Source: Carettochelys insculpta
Lineage: Eukaryota; Chordata; Testudines; Carettochelyidae
Reading direction: 5' to 3'
NCBI RefSeq assembly: GCF_033958435.1
Contig: NC_134137.1
Location: 108,262,501 to 108,326,500 of the forward strand
DNA: 64,000 nt
The position numbers and the translations under genes are program-made. Below are positions 56,781 through 64,000 of this stretch, piece by piece (position 1 is the stretch's first letter; every line of letters begins with the position of its first letter). Under the pieces are notes generated by a model that saw only the letters and a program-made list of their open reading frames with translations, did no database searches and was not told where the DNA came from.

Positions 56781-57205
56781 CCTGCCTGAATCAATTAGTC
56801 TTTTTAATGAAATGTACATTGATCTGGCTGTCCATGGAAAAACCCCCGTTTCATATCAAAGTGACTTAGGCCCATTCTGCACTAATCTAAATTTGTTTTT
56901 TATTTTTCCAAGTTATTTTTGAGGAATATTTGGAGCAGGCAACAGTTTTGCTTACATACACACAGGTACAGCAACAATTTCTTCTGCATGCGTCCATTCT
57001 GAACATAATACTTAGCTCCTTTGACCAGCCGGTCTAGGTTATTAATTCTAAAGACCATTGCTCCAGTTTCCGCCCTGAAAATATATTGACGTCTGAAATT
57101 TGTCAATCCTGGCCTATATTTTGCCTACATTAATCTGCAGCCTAGACTTTAGTAATCATAGCGTTGCCCCTTTTGGTGCAAAAAGTATGTAAATCAAATT
57201 AATAG
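56781..57205. other. Intronic stretch with nothing recognised
   Basis: No feature is supported. Confidence 0.4.
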
Positions 57206-57206
57206 G

Positions 57207-57540
57207 TAGCTGAAGTAAAACAAACAAAAGGAAATTTTTCTTCACACAACACACAGTCAGCCTGTGGAACTCCTTGCCAGAGGCTGTTGTGAAGACCATT
57301 ATTTTAACAGGGTTCAAAAGAGAGGCAGACGGGTCCATAAATGGCTGTTAACTGGGACAGAAACGGTGTCACTAGCCTCTGTCAGAAGCTGGAAATGGGT
57401 GAAAGGGGAGCGATCACTTGATAATCACCTTTTCTGTTCATTCTGTCTGGGTTATCTGGCATTGGCCATTGTCAGTAGTCAGGATACTGGGCTAGATGGA
57501 CCTTTGGTCTGACCCAGTATGGCCATTCCCATGTCCTTAT
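57207..57540 (+). mobile_element. CR1 3'-end fragment (different subfamily)
   Basis: It contains TTTTTCTTCACACAACACAC, TGTGGAACTCCTTGCCAGAGG and the ending GGGCTAGATGGACC, then TGACCCAGTATGGCC, then ATGTCCTTATG. It encodes the CR1-like tail 'QPVELLARGCCEDHYF'. These are hallmarks of a CR1 subfamily distinct from the CRs at 2028 and 25741. Confidence 0.85.
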
Positions 57541-57619
57541 GTCAATATTCAGCTTTGCTGAATTGTTTCCAGTAGGAGAAAAAAATGATAGCAACCAACT
57601 ATTTCTTTGATTCAAGCTG

Positions 57620-58499
57620 TGATGGAGTCCGCTGTCTGCAAGCAGTGTCTCCTTCTAGCCATCACAGTGATTAGCTCTGCCAGCCAGGGCACCCTCTCCA
57701 AGTGGCATCTCTCCTGTTATTTGCATCTGCAGACCTGCCTTGCTCCAGGAACTGCAGCATTCTTCTCAAGACTCAGCCCTCAGGCAGGGTCACCATCCAA
57801 ATTTCCCCCTCTGAGGGTTCATGATGGACTAATATTTAAGCCACTTCCTGTGGCTGATGGAGAGGCCCTGGTTTCCCCCTCCTCCCCACCCTGCTACTGT
57901 ACATAACAGGCTCCTTCTAACATCCCTCAATTCCTTTGCTTCAGTTCTCTGAGCCACTTTTCCATGGCCCCAGCACCTTCTTTGCCCTTACCTCAGGGCT
58001 GTCAGTCAGCCAGTCCCAGCAGCCAGCCAGGAGCTCCCTCTTGCTCCCTGAGTCCGTGCTTGCAACCACTCTGTCCGAGGTGCTACTCTTCCCATGGCCT
58101 GCTAGGAAATACAGGCCTCAATACTTGGGCTCACCACCACAACTGACCCACTGCTGTCCTATAGCTCCTTTTATACTAGTCCATGTGGCCCTGATTGTCT
58201 GCTTCATGCACCTTCCTTCTAATTGGCTGCTTCCTGCACAGCCTCCCTAAGAATGGTGTGTGGCAGACCCCACAAGACCTCCATTAGTCCATTCCACTTG
58301 GGTTTGGGGCCAGAGCCAGCCCAGTGGGTCCCAGTTGGGGGGCAGGGCCCAAAGCAGCATGCTGACAGTGGGGCCTGGCTGGGCAAGGGACAGTGAATGC
58401 TATAGTCAGTTGGAGAATGGGGTCCTGGAGGTGTGGGACCCAAGGCCACCACTTTACCCTAAGGCTGGGCTTGTGTGGAGAAAGACTCCATCACACAAA
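57620..58499. mobile_element. LTR-like element with TG...CA ends (~880 bp)
   Basis: Terminal inverted repeats TGTGATGGAGTC (57620-57631) and GACTCCATCACA (58486-58497) bound a GC-rich body without a gene. TG/CA ends are typical of LTRs, so a solitary LTR is possible. A matching target duplication is not clear, so a DNA transposon is an alternative. I recall similar sequence from turtle repeats. Confidence 0.5.
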
Positions 58500-60649
58500 C
58501 CTTGAGAGACTGAGCACAACATCCTGTTTCCCTGAACATACCATAGGACAGTTTCCTTGCTCACAATTTCTGGTCTGCCTTTTGAGCCAGCACTTTGACC
58601 AGAAGAAGTTCTCTCTCTCATCTTCCTATGAGTGTTCCTTGGCTTTCTCATAGCTCTTCAGTCTCCTTCCTGCTGACTTTCTCGCAATCAGTCCCAGGGA
58701 AACGCGACTTATTTTCCCTGACTTCTTGTTCAGGCCATCCATGTGATCAGTCCTCCAGATGCTGGCTTTTGTTTCAGCTATCGGATTCCACAGAGGAGCT
58801 TAATTTCTTCTTCCGTGTCCTAGCATGCTCATCAACTTCAGTGGAGCCTGTGACTGCCCAGAGGTCAGAGCAGCATACAGAAGGTATTCTAGCATAAGTG
58901 TCCAAGTTTGAACGGAGGCATAGCAGTTGTGGGAGGAGGAATGAGAACAGATTTCAAAGTAGTCACTTCAGACTCGCCCCTCATATGAAATTATATGAAA
59001 GGCTGATTCCCAAGATGCCTCAGTGCAGAAATACAGAGGGTGAGCAGCTGGTCTTTTCCTATTTGTAAGGTGTATTTTGTTTTTGAAGGTATGACTTCCT
59101 CATGCATCCTTCTGGTATCACACTCCCTGCTCTCTTGCTCACACTAAATTTGGAACTTCACCTCCACAACCCTCCTCCTGTTTTCCCTTTCTCACCACCA
59201 CTGACAGCATTTTCTTCAGTCTCAAGAGCTCTTACAAACTTCGATTTAGGCTGTCTTTGCAGAATTTTTCAGGCTTCAGAAAAAAAATAGTGAGTTACTT
59301 GGGGCTGTTGATCCCTTATCTGGAAAATATTTCCCTTTTGCTACATCTGTTGTCTTTATATGGCTATGAACACCTGTTACAGTAAGTCAAAGAGTTTGAC
59401 AGAAATAATCTCCACAAGCTACTGCAGCTAGAAAAGACACATCAACAGTACAGAGATTTTCTGGTTGCTGTCTTTAATTTTGTGCGTCCAATGTTCACAA
59501 AATGTTTGTGCCTTTCATGATAATGGAGCATTTTTAATGTTTTCTTGTGAGACATGCCTAGAAGCTCAGGATTTCAGGCTGTGCAGGAACTGATGCTGCA
59601 GTTTTGGCTTCATCTACCAGATACCAGTGGTGGCAGACTGTTATAAGCTTTTGGCGGCCACTCAGTCTGCCACCAGCATAAGCTCCTGCAAAGCTTGCTT
59701 CTTTTTGAAGTCTACTCTCCTGTTGTGCCCAGCTTGTAAAGAGCAGGGAAGCAGCAGCCTGTGGAGCAGCCAGGAGCTGGCCTAGGTCAGGAGATAGAGG
59801 TGGGTTCTAATCGCTCTCTTCGTTTCCTGGTTAGTGCTGCACTTGGAGGGACCAAAGGTGACTCAGAAAGTGGAGAGAAGAAAGGTCTCCAGTGCCCCAA
59901 GCCCTTTACTAATTGCACTCTCCTTGCTCGTTCATTACTGCTGGGCTCAAGAGAGCCAGCATAGAGGGTGCTAGGTAGAGAGCGGGAACAGTACAGTGGC
60001 GACAGAGATGGACAGGGACTATATGGCAAAGCAGGTGCAGGGATTAGCATAGGGAAGTTGAAGGGAGGTAAGTGAGGATAATGTCTGGGGCCAGTAGGAG
60101 AGTAGGCAAGGGAGCTAGTGAAGAGGAAATGTTGATGGGGAAATATCCTAATATATTTTGCATGAGTCAAAGGTTAAGGGGAAGAAAGAAGTGTGTTACA
60201 AACACACAAGGCCTCTCAGAGCTCAAAAATCATAAACCTGACCAAAAATAAATAGCACTAGTAAAAAGCCATGTGGTTAAAGTAATCTTGTGAGATTTTT
60301 AGAGTCTGTTTCTTGACTTTTGAATTTCTAGGGTTAGCAATAGTATTTCTTTAAACTGAAGCTAGTGATATTTTCAACCTTAACTGCACTATCTGATTTT
60401 GTGAGCATTTATCAAATAAAAAATTAATGTAAAAGATCAATAGTAAAATCTCTTACTCCGATAGCAGTTCCCAGGGCTGTAATCAAAGTTTTACAAAGCA
60501 TGAGCTGTATAAAGGTAAATTCCGGTTAGGATTATGTAGCACTATAAATCCTCATTCATCTGATACTGATAAATGAATGGTTTGTTATTCATTAACAGAT
60601 GTCCCCTAGTGTGGTAATGATGAGTGAGGGAAGAGAATGAAGCTATATG
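58500..60649. other. Intronic stretch with nothing recognised
   Basis: No gene or named repeat is supported in these 2.1 kb. Confidence 0.4.
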
Positions 60650-60742
60650 TTAGCTCCAAAGCTTGTCTCGCTCACCAGCATAAGTTGGTCCAATGAAAGA
60701 TATTGCTTCAACCACATTGTGTCCCAATTACACTACAAGAGT
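60650..60742 (+). mobile_element. Penelope-like element 3' end, second subfamily (fragment)
   Basis: AGCTCCAAAGCTTGTCTCGC, CACCAGCATAAGTTGGTCC and GAAAGATATTGCTTC follow the same order as at 29480-29590 and 31608-31680. Confidence 0.5.
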
Positions 60743-61129
60743 TTATTTCAGATAGGGAAACACAGGATTATTTGAACCTACCCCACCCTGCCTCTCTCCT
60801 AATTGTTCTCAATACCAGCACATGGAGAAGCAGATGCCATATCACCTATTTCATTTAGGGTGGAAAGATTGTTTTGGATACATATGCATCTCTTCTATTT
60901 ACCCTAATGGTGAAGAGTTCCTCATTCCAGTACTTGTTCTTATGATTCTTTAGCATATGTGTCATGGTGAAAGCATATTATGGTTCTCCGCATTTTCCAC
61001 TGCTCTCTTTTTTTCAGTCTTTAAACATTTTACCCCAAAAGGGTATTAAAACATCTCACTGTGTTCTAAAGCTGAATCTTGGTTCATCTATCACAAAGAC
61101 AAATTCTTTCTTGAAACTTTAGCAATTGC

Positions 61130-61930
61130 AATGTATTAGGGCAGACAGTCCATCTCCTGGCCAGTACAGGACTGTACCTGCTGTTATGTTATCCAGTTTA
61201 GTTTAAATGTGCGATACAATCAGTTTCAACCATTTCTCTTAGCAGAGTCTTGAACATACCAATCAATTTAATTTTTAGGTTTTTTCCTGCTATTCTTTCA
61301 AAATGTTCACATTCTTAAGTTTAGCCGGTTATGCTAGTTATACTCCCTTTTTACTATGCTCAGTAATTCCTCTCTTTATTCTTTATTCAGATATTGGTAG
61401 ATATTTATTATGTCTTCCATCTGTGTCTTAGCTTAGCCAAGCTATGCATATTCAGCTCTCTTAATTATTCCTCCTTACATCCATCCTTCCAACCCACATT
61501 TCTTGCTCTTGTAAGAACTCCTACCTGTTTGTCAATCTCTTTCTGTTAATGAGATGTCTAGAACTGGAGCTTACTGCAGGTGCTCTGTAAAGAAAGGGAT
61601 GTGTTTACCTCTCTATTGCATGACATGATGCAGACTCATTGGCCTTCTTTGCTACCAAGTCACATAATAAATTCGTATCTAATTTACCAGCCCATGTTAA
61701 CCCTAGGTTCCTTTCTTCATTATTGTTTTGCTGGCTTATCTTTTTCATTGGTTATATATGGTGCTAGATTTTGTTTCTAATCTCTGGGTCCCTTTGTATT
61801 ATTTTTCATTCTTTAGTGTGTATACAGTTCTTCAGATATTAATGTCGTTCATGAGTTTCATTAACATGCTGTTGACTTCCTCTTTCAAATCAATTAGTGA
61901 AGATGTAAATAAGAACAAAGACAGATGCTG
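61130..61930 (-). mobile_element. Ancient CR1-like LINE fragment
   Basis: Plus-strand words (GAACTGGAGC-TACTGCAGGTG, GATGCAGACTCATTGGCC-TTCTTTGCTACCA, TGTTAACCCTAGGTTCC) parallel an old CR1 region in antisense. Divergence is high and no continuous frame remains. Confidence 0.4.
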
Positions 61931-62940
61931 ACAAGAACACAATGGGTACTTTTTTCACTACTTAGCCATTTATAAACAGTTCATAAGTGGTTAGTCATTT
62001 ATTTTTGTTTATGGTTCACGTGACAACCTGGCTATCCAAAGCAATTTAAAGTCCTATTTTTGCCTTCAAAGTGAATTTTAATTAAAACAAAGGTCTGGCA
62101 ACAAATACACAAATTGGACAAAAAAATCAGGGAAAACTTGAAGGTTTAAAATATCTCGCAGCATGGCAATTGCTTAAATTGTCATTCAAACTCCATATCC
62201 CTTTTTCTCTTCTAATTCCATTGTACAATAGCTTGATATTGTATGTATATGTGATTAGTATTCTGTAAATTAAGAGTAGCTGATAGCTCCAATGTTCTGT
62301 CAACTTTTTCACCTCAAACCAGTGCCTGAGAGCTTGGGAGTGGAAGAGGTTTACGCTGCAACCCCCAAGTCTGATTCTGTTGTAACCTACTGATTCAGTA
62401 GATCTGGTCCCTCTGTGTATTCAAAAGCATATCTTCTCTCCAGAGCAACAAAAAATAGTTTTTATTACTCTTTACTACTGTTAGCCCTACAGTGTTGGAT
62501 CACCTCTGGAAGAGATGGAACTGGATTCTGTTATGGCTCATTTATCTACAGTAGAATTTTTAACTAATTTCCAGTAATATGGCCAAATTCTGCTTTTGGT
62601 TACACCAGCTGCACAACCTCATAAGTGAATTTGCCCATGCATAACCAAGGGCAGATTTTGAATAGAATTTGAACCCCATCTGTGGGATCATATTACTCAT
62701 GATGCTAGTAATTCAAGCCAGAAAAAGAATAGCTTGTGTTTGCTAAAATGCCAGGTTTGCAGTGCTGGCAGTTAGAAGAAAATATTCTTTCTTGTAAATG
62801 GTGATGATTTAATCTGGAAGTCATTGAATAACTGCACAGTCTGTCGCAGTTCCTTTTCAGAGCAACTCTATCAGGAATTTTATTTCTGTTTAGACTTATG
62901 TAAAATGCATCCATTCAGAGCATTGGAAGCAGTTTAAACA
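61931..62940. other. Intronic stretch, mostly unrecognised
   Basis: TTACACCAGCTGCACAACC near 62600 resembles the ancient repeat noted at 56697. Nothing else is supported. Confidence 0.4.
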
Positions 62941-62943
62941 AGT

Positions 62944-62975
<32 letters not shown>

Positions 62976-62980
62976 AAAGT
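62944..62980. repeat. (AAAT)n microsatellite
   Basis: About nine tandem AAAT units. Confidence 0.97.
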
Positions 62981-63347
62981 AGTTCTTAATCAGTCAGCAG
63001 TACAGCAGGAAATAGCCAGTCTACTTGCAACCTATCAAAAATATCAGTCTAATATGATATTCAACTCCATTGTGAATATCCACTATTATTAGTACAATTT
63101 TCTTACAATGGTAAATGTTGCCATTTTCCACAGTAAGAATGGATTATGCATTTTATCTGAGGGTAGGAGGTATTAGCGAGGAAGATATTTGGCGCACAAG
63201 ACACTTTGTTACAGAGATTGGGTGAAGAACATTTTGGTCACAGATATTGGGGCTTACTCTTTTTTGTACAAAATGTACCATGGCATCTTTGAAGTCAGGC
63301 TGTGGGAATGGAACTTCACTGCTAGGGTTTATGCAAACAAGTATATA

Positions 63348-63928
63348 CAGCAGACCGTTGACTTGAACAGGAATTACGTTCCCGGGAAGCCACACATAAT
63401 TCAAATTTTGCACAAGTCGAGTGAGGGGCAGGGCCACTGGCTTAGCCCCAGCAGCTGCCACCATGTAGGAGACAGGGGACCCCGCCCCCCCCCGTCAAGG
63501 GGCTGGTGAGTTGGCGGAGCACAGCACTGCCATTTCAGGCCCAGCAGCCGCCACTACAGTGGGAGGCAGGTGATCCCCCTGTCAAGGGGGAGGACAGCTG
63601 GTGTAGCACTTCACTCCACTGGCTCAGCCCCACTAGCTGCTGCTGTGGAGGGGGAGGTGATACCCCTGTCAAGGGGGAAGAGAGCTGGTGGAGCTTGACA
63701 GGGGGATCTCCCTTGACAACCAGATCCTCTGCCCCCCACATCACCATGCTGGTGGCTGCTGAGTCCGAGCTGGTGGAGTGAAACGTTCTGCCAGTTCACT
63801 TGCTCAATAACAGGGGGATTCTTTGCTGCCCTGCTGCAGCGGCAGTTCCCTAGGGCTGGAGCTTCCCCTGGGGTCCCCCCCTCTAATCACACTAGCACAA
63901 GATGCACACAACTCAAGGGGGTCTACGG
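63348..63928. mobile_element. Tigger/mariner-like non-autonomous element (581 bp) with internal ~90-bp tandem repeat
   Basis: The left end CAGCAGACCGTTGACTTG follows TA at 63346-63347. The right end, reverse-complemented, is CCGTAGACCCCCTTGAGTTG and is followed by TA at 63929-63930. From about 63430 to 63700 the interior holds roughly three copies of a ~90-bp unit containing CCCCTGTCAAGGGGGA and CAGCTGGTG-AGC. No transposase is encoded. Confidence 0.7.
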
Positions 63929-63956
63929 TATACAGAATTATTCGTGGAACACAGTG

Positions 63957-64000
63957 GCTGTGCCTAAACTACAAAAAGAACTTTGAAGTTGCTTACTTTG
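63957..64000. mobile_element. Left end of a 'GTCTACAC'-type element cut by the window edge
   Basis: GGCTGTGCCTAAACTACAAA followed by CTTTGAAGTTGCTTACTTTG resembles the start of a foldback element of the TTCGAAGT type. Only the first 44 bases are in view. Confidence 0.45.

Larger units (their letters stand above)
4540..64000 (+). other. CLYBL: CLYBL intron 2 (5' 59.5 kb, continues beyond window)
   Basis: The intron starts with the donor GTAAATAAAT directly after exon 2. No sequence resembling CLYBL exon 3 was found, so intron 2 exceeds 59 kb here. A large second intron agrees with what is known of CLYBL in mammals. Nearly all recognisable content is transposable elements, listed separately. 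Confidence 0.8.

Noticed and set aside
4540..64000. CLYBL exon 3
   Set aside because: I looked for the expected continuation of the aldolase domain on the plus strand between acceptor and donor sites and found no match. Exon 3 is presumed to lie beyond the window.

Overview
The window looks like nuclear DNA of a reptile, most probably a cryptodiran turtle. It is dominated by CR1 LINEs, Penelope-like elements (PLEs), DIRS-type tyrosine-recombinase retrotransposons, a tRNA-headed SINE with a CR1-like tail, and many non-autonomous hAT, Tigger/mariner-like and 'GTCTACAC'-ended DNA elements. Several of these repeats match, from memory, families abundant in turtle genomes. No database search was possible, so species and family names are inference. 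No bacterial-style genes, operons, CRISPR arrays or rRNAs are present. The only ordinary cellular coding sequence I can support is one internal exon at 4350-4539 (+). It encodes 63 residues that match exon 2 of CLYBL, the mitochondrial citramalyl-CoA lyase, and has good splice sites. The window is therefore read as the end of CLYBL intron 1 (1-4349), exon 2, and about 59.5 kb of intron 2 (4540 to the right edge). No exon 3 was seen. Layout: 1-4.3 kb is intron 1, with a CA/TG microsatellite and a CR1 nested in a hAT-like remnant. 4.5-32 kb is intron 2 with scattered old repeats (MIR, hAT, Tigger, 'GTCTACAC' elements), four palindromic PLE 3'-end dimers, an unusual SINE with three tRNA-like heads, and a 2.6-kb antisense CR1. 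32.7-50 kb is the densest part: a decayed PIF/Harbinger-like element with both of its genes, a PLE, a LINE with a zinc-finger tail, a DIRS element, a 437-bp near-perfect foldback, and a second DIRS carrying hAT, PLE, 'GTCTACAC' and LINE insertions inside one another. 50-64 kb is quieter, with an unidentified disrupted reading frame on the minus strand (about 51981-52862), Tigger-like elements, a small internally deleted DIRS, an LTR-like repeat, CR1 fragments and a GC-rich Tigger-like element with internal tandem repeats. The points most worth a second look are the PLE foldback dimers with asymmetric ends, hammerhead-ribozyme-like cores in the PLE 3' ends, the triple-tRNA-head SINE, the nested DIRS block, and the unidentified reading frame. 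Every transposon gene seen is broken by stops, frameshifts or truncation. Apart from CLYBL exon 2, nothing here looks like a functional gene.
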